In this document: positions 22,266-33,639 of the stretch, one piece after another
How the letters are laid out: every line of letters starts with the position of its first letter
Position numbering within the stretch: position 1 is the first letter of the stretch
Assembly: GCA_015680685.1 (NCBI GenBank)
Contig: MNCI01008656.1
Span: 95,568-159,567 of the forward strand
DNA length: 64,000 bases
Origin: Gnetum montanum
Taxonomy: Eukaryota; Streptophyta; Gnetopsida; Gnetales; Gnetaceae
Direction of reading: 5' to 3'
Made by a program: the position numbers and the translations under genes
The notes under the pieces: generated by a model
The model's database searches: none
The model's input: only the letters and a program-made list of their open reading frames with translations
What the model was told of the DNA's origin: nothing

Positions 22266-22690
22266 AATCAAACATAACCCTTAATTAAATTGTGCATAAG
22301 TTGCTCAAAAATGGCCCTCATACACCTTCTCATTTTGACTAAGTTATGGTACTAGCACATGCATCCCATTAAATTTCTCAAAGTATTAGTTGATGGTTTA
22401 GAAAAAAAATAATGAGGCATGAGTTGTAGGTTAAACTATTATTTTTGTTTCTTCTCCTAAGAGGTGTTACATCTTTAATAATTGTAATTTTAATTAATTA
22501 ATTATTCTATAGACCTCACCCCTTGACTAAGAGCATACCTCCGGTTGCAAAAAAAGGGAAGGATAGGTTGATTCAGAAATGTGATAGAAAACATAGGTGC
22601 TTGGGAAGAAGAAGTGAGGTAGAAAAAATGGAAAATCTCCCCCCAACTTGTGTGCAAAATGACCAAAAATTCATGGCGCAACAGGGGTAT
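22266..22690 (-). other. Leader of the extra ORF in element B, with second purine tract
   Basis: Noncoding. At 22514-22532 the minus strand reads CTTAGTCAAGGGGTGAGG, a degenerate copy of the polypurine motif. The same arrangement precedes the extra ORF of element D (63844-63863). Confidence 0.5.
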
Positions 22691-22790
22691 ATATAGAGTT
22701 TTTGTGCTATGTCGACGGGGCCATGTATACGTGGTCGCGTATACGCAGGGGGCTGTGTATATGGGGCCTAGTAAATGTAGGGGTGTTGCA
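22690..22790 (-). promoter_or_regulatory. Internal U3-like promoter cassette in element B
   Basis: A TATA-like box (plus strand 'gtatatatagag', about 22687-22698; CTCTATATATAC on the minus strand) is followed, on its upstream side for minus-strand transcription, by two GTATAC palindromes. These include the perfect GCGTATACGC at 22737-22746. The block shares the 15-mer GGGGCCATGTATACG (22717-22731) with the U3 of the 3' LTR (19182-19196). It precedes the extra ORF, so it may have driven that ORF separately. That is inference. Confidence 0.5.
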
Positions 22791-23544
22791 AGCATTGAAC
22801 AATGTTGGCCAGACAATAAACATCCTGAAAAATTGAGTTAAAATGCCAAATTGGGGTGGTTGAAGAGCTTTAGAGACCAAGGACTTGGTTGCAAGAAAGA
22901 GGAAGGTAAGTGGGGCAAGAAAAGGAGTCAAAGGTAGGAGAATGTTGTGAGAAAGAATTCATGCGATGGTTAGTGCAGAAACAATCAACCAATGATATAA
23001 AGACAATGGGAGACTAACAAATGAAACTAGGGATATGCAAGTGGGTCCTTCCCATAGCAGATAGTAACCTTAGTAGCCCTTGCATATTATCAACACCAGA
23101 GTCCATGGGCCTCAGAGTCAATGAACATTGATCGCTAGTTAATACTCTCATCCATGAGAACCTACCAAAACATGAGGAGTTCTCGTAAATCGTGACAAAC
23201 TGTCAAAACATTAGACTAGCAGCGAGGTGAGTCATGGAGAGAAATGGGTGAAGAGAGAGGAGTGGAAATTGGAATTCCAGTTATCGGTCACATGAAACCC
23301 CATGTGAAATTGTGGTTAAGTGACCTGGTAGGACCTTTCCCAAGTTTAGACCCAAAACCAACCACAGACAGTGTTATTGTAGCAACATGCGAAGACTTGT
23401 CCACCGCTAAGAGTATAAGAATGCACCCACAAAGAACCACCACTCTAACATGCGTGATAGGAAGGAAGTGAAATGGGACTAAGTTAGAGGGGACAAAGCA
23501 AGTCCCAGAACTAGTGCTTGTGGCCTGTGAGAGGTGGTCTAAGG

Positions 23545-23735
23545 GGTGTGATTTGAATTCCCACATAGTTATTATTTTATTTTTATGTTTATTTTTGTGG
23601 AAACCACACCATGCAAAGACCCATCCTAGTTTGCATGAATTTGACCGAGGGGTGTGCTTTGAATCCTTATTTTGTGTTTGCTTCTTTTTTTGTGTTTTTT
23701 TTTGCATTTTTGCGATGAGGACCACACCATGCAAG
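23545..23735. repeat. Degenerate tandem duplication of about 105 bp
   Basis: Two blocks each run from 'ggggtgtg(a/c)tttgaat' through a T-rich stretch to 'accacaccatgcaa', ending near 23617 and 23732. Both halves are diverged. Confidence 0.7.
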
Positions 23736-24157
23736 GTTAAATTGCCAAGGAGCTTCCTTGTATAAAAGAACTAGGAGTGGTAAGAAATCCATGAGGACAC
23801 TTTCACAAACCAGGGAATAGAAAAGTATAACAAATGTTGCATTCCCCTTGAAGTCACACCCGATTCAAATCATTGGGTCATTCCCAAGTCTAGGAACTAC
23901 ACAAGTCACACATTAATTAAAATGTTTTTATGTGAAAGGGCTTGCATGTTTCCAAGGAGTGGATGAATGAATGGGTGATGTGGACTCACTACCAATTTTA
24001 TGAGATGAAAGTAGATGTAAATTCCAAGAACAACAATGCAAGGGCGGGAGTGAGATAAATAGGTAGACCATTTCACATGACCCATCGAAAGAAAAACCAA
24101 CCGCACCACACATATGATGACAATAAGATGATTTATTAGTAACCAAATGAAAATTAA

Positions 24158-24178
24158 ACACACACACACACACACACA
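24158..24178. repeat. CA dinucleotide microsatellite
   Basis: A run of about ten AC/CA units. It produces the artefactual Cys-Val open frames on the minus strand. Confidence 0.97.
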
Positions 24179-24312
24179 TAAATAAGCAAACAAAGAAATA
24201 AAAAAGTAAATAAAGAGAGAAAACTAGATAAGAACAATGTTGGAAAACAAAAAAGTGTAAAACAAAAAAATTCCAAAAATAGTATGAGCATTTCTAGTCA
24301 TCCCACTATATA

Positions 24313-25330
24313 AGCATAGCTCCCAATGCATAGTTGGATGCATCCATCATGATGTGGAAGGGTATGGACCAATTAGGTGCCTGTAGAATTGGAGTTTCTA
24401 CAAGTTTCTGTTTAAGTGTTTGGAATGTAGATTCACATTCCCTAGTCTAGACGAATGGAGCATCTTTCTTTGTGAGTTCCATCAACAGCTTGGCAATCTT
24501 TGAGAAATTTTCAATGAAGCACCAGTAGTAACCAGTGTGGCCAAGGAATGACTAAACATCTTTTACAGTGCTTGGTTACTTGGTGATTCCTTGGATGACC
24601 CTGATTTGTTTAGGATCCATACTAATCCTTGCTTGTGAAATACGATGCCCTAGAATAGTGTCCTCTTAGACCATTAAGTGGCTCTTTTGCTAGCTAAGCC
24701 ATAGATTAGTTTCCACACATCTTTTTATAACTTTATCAAGGTGATCCAAGGCTTGATCAAATGTGGCTCCATAGGTAGAGAAGCCATCCATGAAGACTTC
24801 TACCCCATTGCCAATTTGCTGCTGGAAGATGCTGAGGAGAAGGCGTTGGAAAGTGGCAGGTGCATTACATAGGCCAAAGGACATCTCTTTGTATGTGAAA
24901 GTCCCCCAAGGACTTGTAAATGTTGTCTTGGCCTGGTCTTTTGGCGCAATTTGGATTTGGTTATAGCCATTATAACCATCCAAAAACCTATAATAATAAT
25001 GCCTTGCGATGGTATCCAACACTTGGTCCACAAATGGAAGAGGAAAGTGATCTTTGAACGTAGCCATGTTGAGCAATCGGAAATCTATACAGACCCTCCA
25101 TTTGCCATCCTTCTTTGGCACAATAACAAGTGGGCTAATCGATTCACTATCAGCAATGGAGCAGATGAACCCTGCTTTCAGCAATTGCTTGATTTCATCT
25201 TTGATGACCTACTTCAATGTGGGGTTCAACCGCCTTTGTGGTTGTCATCGTGCCTTCATGAAGGAGTGAATATAAATTTGATGTTGGTAGACCTTGGGAT
25301 CAACTCCCGTAAATTCAAGATATGATCATG
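24313..25330 (-). pseudogene. Reverse transcriptase of element B
   Basis: The best preserved RT in the window. The clean minus-strand frame 24690-25184 shows, in order, SPLVIVPKKDGKWRVCIDFR, LLNMATFKDHFPLPFVDQ, YYRFLDGYNGYNQIQIAP, TTFTSPWGTFTYKEMSFGL, CNAPATFQRL, then the active site. That reads FMDGFS where the family has F-M-D-D-F-S, so the second catalytic Asp is Gly (complement of about 24783-24797) and the enzyme would be dead. The downstream thumb continues to about 24313, then stops abruptly at the RNase H boundary. The absence of a long insert after KKDGKW and the CNAPATFQR motif fit Athila-like Ty3 elements. Confidence 0.95.
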
Positions 25331-25799
25331 TAAAAATAGCCTACCATTTGTTCGCCACCTTCAACAACTTATTCTTTTGCTCAAGAGCAAGGATGACATT
25401 GATAATCACTGACTCCCTATTCTACAAAAACACATATTCTAAATGGACCAATAAAGATTTAAATTCCAAGGGCTCATGTTTAAAAATTTCAGGGATTTTC
25501 AACTTTCCCCAATCATCATAGTCATCAACATAAAGTGCTACTTGTTGATGGACCTTTTCACATCATCCATGCTCTCTACATAGGCATGTACAAGCCCCTC
25601 ATATGGTTCTGTGCATAAAGTGCTGCTAGTAGGATTAGTGGTCAGCCACCAGGTGCCTTCTTGATTTTTGGCTATTGCATACAAGCATTGTTGAACTTAT
25701 GATTTCTTGGTACACTGACTGCATGCTTGAATAGATGTCCGCTTAGCAGACCACAACTGCTTCACATAGTTGCACCTAGATTCATTGTACATGATACAT

Positions 25800-26000
25800 G
25801 GAACACACTTCTTCTCGATCTTTCAAAAAGGATTTTCCTTTAAAATTTCAAGGCAAAGATCTCAAAGTCCTAATCTTGCATCCACCATGCTCAACCAGGC
25901 TCTTCCCATTATGATTGGAAAGTTTCCCTTGCAATTCTCAACNGCATGATGGTCTATATGTTGGAGGGTTTTTGGTTTGAAGCTTGCTCAAAGGGTGGAA
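25800..26000 (-). pseudogene. Protease region of element B, truncated at an N
   Basis: Aligning with element A, sequence up to 25942 matches A up to about 4033 and sequence after the N at 25943 resumes near A 4340. About 300 bases containing the protease active site are therefore missing. Whether this is a genomic deletion or an unresolved assembly join cannot be told from the window. Confidence 0.55.
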
Positions 26001-26599
26001 TGGTGAAGGCAATTGGAGGTTCAGAGGCACCAGCCACAGGTGTGTGTGAGGGTATGTTTGGGTTGTTAGGAAGAAAAAGGGATGTTTTCATGGCTTCACT
26101 TCTAGCCCACTTGACTAAGGAGCTAGTTGTAAGTTGATAGCCCTTGTAGCATTACGTTGCTGTGGTTGTGGTGGTATTTCCCCTTGCATAGGTGGAGCAG
26201 GTGGTAGCTAAGTGGGATGTTGTTGAGTAGGGACGATAAGAGATGGTGATGGAGGGTAGTAGAGATGTGGGTTCTCTCCCCTAGGTGATGGAGATTGTGC
26301 TCAGAAGTATTCTAGAGGGTGGTAATGATTTTGAAAAGTCACATGACTAGAAGAGTCTCGTAGGGAGACTTGTTATTGAACATAGTACCCATAGGGATCT
26401 AGCTACCTATAAGGGTACTGCTGCCTTGGAGGTGGCATCCCCCATAACTATGGATGCTGCCATTGCTGAAAATATTTGTAAGGTTGCAGTGGCACTCCAC
26501 TTGGTTAATATCCTTGCTACTGGTGAAACTACCTGGGATTGCCTTGTGGGCAAGGCAATCTTTAGGGTGTTTACCTTTTTGCTAAGTGAGGATTCAACG

Positions 26600-28436
26600 C
26601 ATACACCCTAGAATCTTGTAGATGTGACACTATGAGATAACACCCCTTAGGATGTTCATATTGGAATATGTTACATTCATCATATCCTTATGTATCAGAG
26701 TCTACAACCTGTTCTATTACAACTTTTCCCTTACCCTTATGGTAGGGACGTTTTGCTTCCTTCCTTCTATGCTGATCATGATCATTACTCTACTATTTAG
26801 ACTCCTCTACAATTTTTAGAACACTTTAAAATTTTTCATCCAAAGAGTCCCACATCTTGTCAACCTTGGTTGATATTTTAGAAGCAAATTTTTGTAGGGG
26901 CAAGGTTTTATAGTTCACTGTTGCATCTAGTGGTGATTCCTTCTTATCTTCATAAAATCAGACTTCCCTCTTTCTAATGGAGGGGTCTTGATTATACTCT
27001 TTTTCACTTTTCTTCTTTCTAAGTTCCCCTTCTTCTTTAGCCACTTGCTCAATTAAACACTATAGTTGATGGGCCCTTAGCTCTGATAGTCATCCTTGGG
27101 CATACATGCCAAGGGTATTTCTGGTTTCAAAGCAGAGCCCATCAATGATATGGTGAAGCTATGCCCACTGAGAGTAGCCATGATTAGGGCATCAACGTAA
27201 TAATTAGTAGTATCTGCTCATGGTTGCATCCAAGGGTTCATGACCACCTTGCTTCCACCCTTGGATCTAGCATCTTAGGTTAGCTATTCTAGAGTAGGTT
27301 TGATATTTGTCATTGAAGATTTCTAACATCGTACTCCATCTCCTAATTGATTCTAGCTCCAAATACTAGTACCAGATTTCTGCTTCTTTGATGAGTGTGC
27401 AAGGGAATAGCTTGAGTTTCTGCTAATCATTATCTATGTTCTACAAGGTGCAAGCATCATGAAATGCTTGCAAGTGAGTCTGTGGATCATAATTATATTC
27501 CCCTTCAAATATAGGAATTTTTTTCATGTCAATGTGCTTGATCCAACTATTTTTCAAGTGCTTACTGAGTATTTGAACTACCTCAGAAATATTGAACATA
27601 CTTCGAGTAGCCAACAGTGGTTCATCCAAGTCATAGTCTTGTTGAAGGCCACAATGTTTATGACGATTTCGGTTGCCTCTTCTTTCTTGATGGTGAGACT
27701 CACATGATTGGTCACACCATCCCTCATGTTGTTCCCTTCATCCCTTATGACCACCATCACCCTGCTCCCTTCTACCATGGTTACGATTAGGGTTGGAACT
27801 AGATGAAGGTAGAGTGGAGTGAGAGGATGGAGAAGAGGGAGAGGAATCGTCACTGCCTTGGTGTCGATTTTCTCCTCTACTCTGATGATGACCTTGATCT
27901 TCATGCCCATATTTACTTTTGCCATGACCTCTCCTATGTGATCCCCCATCCTCCTGGGGGTCCTGGTCACTTGATTGCTTATTTTGAATGATGGACTGAA
28001 TGATCTGATGCCTCAGAGGAAGTTTGGCCAAATGAGAATCATGAAAGACAGGTTCTTCATCGTCCTGCAGTCCTTGCAAGAATAAGGGGTTACTAAACTA
28101 TTTTCCCTTCATGTGTTCATACTGTTCTACCTACTACTGGTCTTGTACATGTTGTGCCTCAGTTTGATGATAGTCCTGGTAGTCATGGTCCTCCATGACA
28201 TACTCCACACCACGGTCCTAAATGCCTAGTCTGGTAAGATTGTGAAATAGCATTCTAGGAGTCAATTGGTCAGGCGGTAATATGATGTTTCCCTTCATGT
28301 CCCTCCAGTGTAAATGCTCATCTTGATGTAGGATAAAGGTGAAGTCGGGGACATATTCATTTGGATGTGTGTATACCACTCGACATTCTTGTGGCATCGA
28401 TGGGTTGGATCCATCTCACCTATGAGAAGAAGAAAT
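26600..28436 (-). pseudogene. Gag of element B
   Basis: Minus-strand gag. The codon aligned with the gag ATG of element A reads ATT (28436-28434), so the start is lost. The N-terminal block has CRVVYTHPNEYVPDFTFIL and GNIILPPDQLTPRMLF. A Gln/Ser/Gly/His-rich linker (27738-28079) follows. Then comes the capsid-type domain (about 27280-27630): SWIKHIDMKKIPIFEGEYNY, LQAFHDACTL, LKLFPCTL, AEIWYQYLELESI. This is the classic retrotransposon-gag order with the W-Y motif. The C-terminal charged region (about 26880-27080) is Lys/Glu-rich. Stops interrupt it, but whole blocks stay open. Confidence 0.85.
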
Positions 28437-28562
28437 TTTGGATGTTAGATAATCCACTAATTGGTGTACCTTACTTTTTACTTAGATTACCTAGCATGGG
28501 TAGATTTTACTATCCTGTATCTATTCCAACAACATAAATGATAATTTTTCTAGACTAACAGT
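28437..28562 (-). other. 5' untranslated leader of element B
   Basis: Short noncoding leader between PBS and gag. Confidence 0.6.
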
Positions 28563-28579
28563 CCGTAGCAACAGTGCCA
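28563..28579 (-). other. tRNA-Asp-type primer binding site, element B
   Basis: The plus strand, CCGTAGCAACAGTGCCA, matches the 3' end of plant tRNA-Asp at 12 of 17 positions. Four of the five mismatches are transitions. It lies one base before the LTR start, as expected. tRNA-Asp priming is known for Athila elements. Confidence 0.75.
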
Positions 28580-28580
28580 A

Positions 28581-29441
28581 TGATGAGCGGCAAGGTAGCC
28601 CTATGCCCAACCATGCGAATCATGAGTGTTCACATGCGACTCGATCGAATTCCGTAGACTGTAAGCACTTTGCATACACCAAACCCTAACTAGCAAAACC
28701 TTGTGTTAGAATGATCATGGTCTTTCGAACGTCACTTATGGTGTTCCGATGCGATGGTTAAGTGAGATTGAGGAAATTGATTTTTATGGCTTTTCTCTTT
28801 ATTTTCTAAAATCTAATTCTTGAAATGAAATTTAAGGAATGGAATATTGGATAACCTATAATTATTTGAATCTATCTCTTAACTGTTCCTAGCATAAGCA
28901 TCTGATCCCACCTTCCATGCACATCGTGAGAATCCCCTAACCACTACTAGATTACCAGACATTAAGCGTCACTGGGTTGTCAAGTGTTAGGTTTACGTTT
29001 GAGATGGTTGTACTTATGGTTTGTACAAGATATAAAAGAGTGGTGATAGTTAAAGTGATAACAATATGAACTTAAGGAATTTTTAAAGCATAGAAATATT
29101 AAACTATTAAATTCTTAAATGATTAAATCCAATTGCTGCAAGGAATGCTTTCAATGCTCATATTTATTTCCAGTCACGCTAATGGGCTTAGGTACATTAG
29201 CGCTCAAATAAAGAGCCAGACACCTTTCTCACACCTGCTGCGGGCACTTGGAAAATATTCTAACTGTTGCAAGAACAAATTGCAAGAGCTTCACTACAAT
29301 TGCCAAAAATACACCTAAGTGTGATGGAAGCACACTTATCTATAAGCTAGAATATACACTGCATAAACAAGGCCATGTAGATGCATGGACAGATGCGTCA
29401 ATAGGGATGTGTCGACGCATCAACTGATGATCATTTCATCA
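28581..29441 (-). mobile_element. 5' LTR of element B
   Basis: An 861-bp mate of 18360-19248. The U3 is about 27 bp shorter than in the 3' LTR and carries inverted arms GATGCGTC (29392-29399) and GACGCATC (29414-29421) around a GTCGAC core. Confidence 0.93.
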
Positions 29442-31429
29442 CCAAGGATCACCAAAAATGAGATTCAAGGTACCTTGGGTGGTTTGGAAAATCACCGAGT
29501 AACTTATGAAATTTTAAATGGAAATGGCAATAAAAAATGAAATACAAAATGAAAAGAATAGAAAGCATAAATGGAAATGAGGTTGAAGTTGCAATCTGAA
29601 ATGAAAATAAGCATAGAAATGAAAATGTAAAGTAAAATTTGCACAACATGAATTATAATTTTATTTCAATGAAAAATAAAGAATGAGATTCATGAAGTAT
29701 AGATTTTATACCAAAGGCATAAGAAGTTGTTTGCAATAGCTTGATGTTCATTGGATAAGGTAGGTTGTATTCCACATCAACTCCATGATCTGGGTTCTTC
29801 CCAACTCCTATTTTTGGCAACTCCTTATTAGTTTTCACTAGGATCAAAAGTGTAGTTACGCAAATGATATTTCACTTCTGGTGTAATGGCAATATGTGGG
29901 AGTCTCTATGCCTAGTGTAGTACTAATTTTATTGCCAAAGTGAAAGAAGGTTGCAAAAGGCTTTTATGGTTGTAAAAATGGAAAAATTTAGTTGCTTGTG
30001 TGAAGGTTTGGGCTAGAATAAAGTGTTTAAGTTGGGTTTTTATAGAGTGGATTTGGCTATTTTTTGGTCTATACACCATTGCCATGATTTTTAACAGATT
30101 GGTATCAATTTGTAGGTTACAACAGTTACATTTTTCAGTATAGTTACCATTTATAGTAAGTCTGGTATATATTGTAGGCACAAAATTCATTTGTTTACTA
30201 AAAATAGTAAATAGAATTTTGTGTCTATGTTGGCACCATCGTTACTACACTGGCCTTGTTGGACTACATTGAGGTTGTTGGAAATGCTAAAAATTATGGA
30301 AAGCATGGAGAGAATTGGAAACTATGAAAATGGTAAAACCTGTTGGGAAATGTTGGTGGAAAATGCTATCTACACTAGCCATTGAAGACTTGGTGGTGAC
30401 TATGCTAGCCACTATCATCCCTAAAGTAGAATAGATCTTCCTATCTATTGTAGCATCCATTAATACTATAATCCTATTGCTACTATAGTCCCATTGCTAT
30501 TGTAATCCCATTGAAAACTTGGGGTGACTACGTTGGGGTTGGGAAACTGAGAATGGAAAAATCCCAACAATTCCAATGCTATATCTTCATTGGGTTTTGG
30601 TGTTGGGTCTTTGTGATGACTATGCTAGGTTGAAGATGGGAAGTTCCTTCAACTTCATCTACACTAAGGGTGGGGGTGTGTGGTGGCGGAGTGTGTGGGA
30701 GAGGGTAAATGGTTCCAGCGTAGTTGAGGCTATGCTCCCTACAAAAACCCATGAAAGTACCAATTTTGACCATTCCCAAGGTATTTACAGCCTTCCCAAG
30801 CCCAAAGATAGACATAAGGTACCTTTTTTCACTTGGGAAGTAAGGCAACAATGACATTTAAGTTATTTTTCAGCCCCAAAAGCCAAATTATGCAAGATTG
30901 TAGTTGTTAGATTACAAATCTTACATTTACAATGAATCTTGCCTCAAGTTGAAAAATGAAGGTTACAAACATGAATTTTTCATGGAGCTTCAATGTGAAA
31001 AGTGTTAATGCCTAAATCTCCCCTATACTTATGTGCCAAAACTAAAACCTTGTGCATTGGGATGCCTACTACATGCATAGTGAACTTAGTGATCACAAAA
31101 GGAAAGATGCTATATGTTGGATTTGGTTGGTATTTTACTTAGAAAGCCTCTTTACCCTAGGTGGGTCCCACACAGCCTAAGAAAAATAAAAATTAGAGAA
31201 AAATCCATATGTTGGGATTTAAAACCATAACATTCTTATGCATTGAGAAATCATGCCTAGCAAGATATGCAACCATTAAACTAAACTACAAGGCTTCAAC
31301 CATTGTATAAAATAACTCTGGCATTTCATCTTTGGCTCAAGGTGATTAGTAGAGCTTCATACCATACTAAAACCCTAGGTGCTACCATAGGAAAGCTCCT
31401 AGGTGCTAGGAAAGAAGACCAAAATAGCT
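29442..31429. other. Right flank of element B, no gene recognised
   Basis: It starts with the CCAAG duplication and continues as A-rich then mixed sequence. 'tttactaaaaatagtaaa' near 30195 and 'ctattgtagc...actatagtccc' near 30450-30510 recall features at 17900-18180. This fits B having split one older repeat. Open frames on both strands at 30576-30857 overlap each other and look like chance. The join to the array at 31430 has no clear boundary. Confidence 0.45.
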
Positions 31430-33400
31430 AGAAAAACATTATTTATGGGTTCATATGTTGGGTGCATGAACCCAATACATTGCCCAACATATGGGGGTAG
31501 GATGTAATGTTTAAAATACACAAGTGAAACTTTAAAAAACCTCCTAAATTGACAACCCCAAGTTTAAATCCTAGCTAGAGACATTAGTAGCCCTGAAGCT
31601 CCAAAAAGGCAAGCCAAAAGGGGCCAAAACTAGTCAATTCTTAGCCTATATGCTAGGGATGCAAAGCCTATATGCTGGCTAGCATATAGAGAACATATGA
31701 AGGGATTTTAACCAGTCTGCTTGGCTCAAAATAACCTTGACTAGTAGAAGTCCAAAACATAAGATTAGACCAAAATTTGACTAGTTTTCAATCCTTGGAA
31801 TAGGAATTTGATCTTCCTATGCTAAAGGCATGAAGCATATATGCTAGATAGCATATGTAGAATGTATGAGCTTTCAAAAAATTTTCTTTACCTTGCCACA
31901 ATGTCCATAAAGCCATATCTTAGCACAAAACCCTAGATGCTGATTTGAAAATATTGAGGAGTTAAAAGGATGGTTGAAAAGGCCTCATAAACTAAAATCT
32001 TGATCTTCTACATTGAGGATGAAGCTACCATAGGCTAAATAGTATAGGAGCTAAGAACAAGCCTTATCCCAGTTCAAAATGGTCTCAAAAGATACCATAC
32101 AATCCACCAAGCCCTAGTTGTAGATACTAATGATTTCAAAGACCAGAAAACTAAGTTAAATGGCCTTAAAATCTATCAAAAATTATTCCATACACTAGGC
32201 ATCTAGATTCCATACACTGGCCATCATATGGAATAGTTGGTGAAGAGTTTCAATAAATTTTAAACACTCCAGATTACTTAAAATTTGAATGGTGAAGCCT
32301 TGGGACCCTAAACTAGAACATAAGGTAAGATTTAACCTCTTTAGCATCTATGAAAGGTTATTTTGAGCCTCATACACTAAGATCCTAGGCTCCATACGTT
32401 AGCTAGCATATGTGTAATGTATGAGATTAAGAAAAATCCATACTTAGCCCTATATGGTGTCAAAAGAACTAGTTGTGACCTAAAACCATTAGTGCTAACA
32501 CTGGTAGCCTTGGAACTTGGAAAACCTAGTTGAATGATCCCAAAATGAGCCAACACCTATGCTACACACTGGGCACACATGCTGGCTAGCATATAAGATT
32601 GTGTGTGAAATATTTTGATAAGTTTTGAGCATTTAGAATTGCCTAAAAGTTGACTGGTGAAGCTTGGGAACATTGAACTAGAAGCCAACTGTGATTTGAC
32701 TTTGTTTAACCTAGAAAAAATGCACTTGGATCCTTATATGCTAAGGCTTTAGGCTTCATACACTAGCCAACATATAGGCTAGTGTATGACCTTCAATATA
32801 GATCTTGGTTGACTCATTTTGACTCAAGAACAACCATTTTCTAACACTAAGACCTTTAAGCTACCCTGGAAGCATAATGTAGCAAAAATACTAACTTCAA
32901 AAACTTCATGAACTTATTTCCTAAATTCTATATACTAGGATCCAAACTTCATACACTAGCTCACATATGAACCAATGTATGAATACTTTTAAGACCTTTT
33001 GCAAGCTCAAATTGACTCTAAAATCAGCTTATCTTCTTCCCTAATTGACTACACTAACACCCAAGACCTATGACAACCAGAAACAACTCAAAAGAGCCCC
33101 ATTGAAAAACATTTTATAGCTTATATGCTAGTAGCCTAGGTGCCATATGCTAGCAAAAATATAGGCAAGTGTATGAGGAATGAATATACTTTTTCCTAGC
33201 CCAAAACAACCTCAAAATGACCATATGAAGTACCTAAGCCCTTTTGCAAAGTCTGGAAGCTATCACAGGAGCCTAAGAATGCTAGAAATTAAGTTGAGAT
33301 CACCTAGGAATTACATGGATCATTTTCATATGCTAGGATACTAGTCCCATACACTAGTCAGTGTATGGGCCCAATGTGTGAAGGTTTGAAAAAGCAAAAC
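31430..33400. repeat. Degenerate tandem array of about 188-bp units
   Basis: The motif 'catacactag...gctagcatatg' and variants recurs near 31447, 31655, 31835, 32030, 32205, 32385, 32575, 32745, 32940, 33135 and 33335, about 11 units. Most units have inverted arms such as TATATGCT (31669-31676) and AGCATATA (31681-31688). Three more copies occur in the 3' LTR of G (38590-38760), so the array may be an expanded LTR segment of that element. Spacing was judged by eye. Confidence 0.7.
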
Positions 33401-33639
33401 TTAGTCCATGCTTAGTAATTCTTAGCCCTAGAGACTTCCAAAGGCTCTACAATGACACTATTGAGTCAAATAGTCCCCAACCATGGCCCACTAAGGCCTA
33501 AAACTAGCAACATATAGTCATATTTGACCATATTCCATCCTACTTTGCCTTGTTTGGCATTGTTTCACTATGATTTAGCCTTATTTAATATTATTTTACT
33601 TTATCATTATAATATTTTACATTGTTTAACAATTTTATC

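Larger units (their letters stand above)
22790..24310. other. Foreign filler replacing RNase H and integrase in element B
   Basis: Sequence from the internal cassette to the abrupt RT edge at about 24311 matches no retrotransposon domain on either strand. Compared with element A, RNase H breaks off at 'taagcatagctccc' (24311) and nothing of integrase is present. It contains the approximately 105-bp duplication at 23545-23735 and a CA microsatellite. Origin unknown: captured host DNA, or remains of a nested element, are both possible. Confidence 0.6.
18360..29441 (-). mobile_element. Element B: full-length Athila-like retrotransposon with target duplication
   Basis: An 11,082-bp minus-strand element bounded by LTRs 18360-19248 and 28581-29441, both with TGATGA...TCATCA ends. 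It is flanked by the same 5 bases, CCAAG (18355-18359 and 29442-29446). In transcription order: 5' LTR, tRNA-Asp-type PBS, gag, protease (lost at an N), RT, then a break at about 24311 where RNase H and integrase should be; next about 1.8 kb of unrelated sequence, an extra ORF in the env position, polypurine tract and 3' LTR. The RT active site is damaged and the gag start codon changed, so it is dead. It lies within the upstream flank of element C. Confidence 0.93.

Noticed and set aside
23906-24193. Minus-strand frames starting with Cys-Val repeats, looking like a membrane protein
   Set aside because: Caused by the CA dinucleotide run and A/T-rich sequence; no conserved domain.
30576-30857. 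92-codon open frames on both strands
   Set aside because: They overlap each other nearly fully, have no recognisable domain, and sit in repeat flank.
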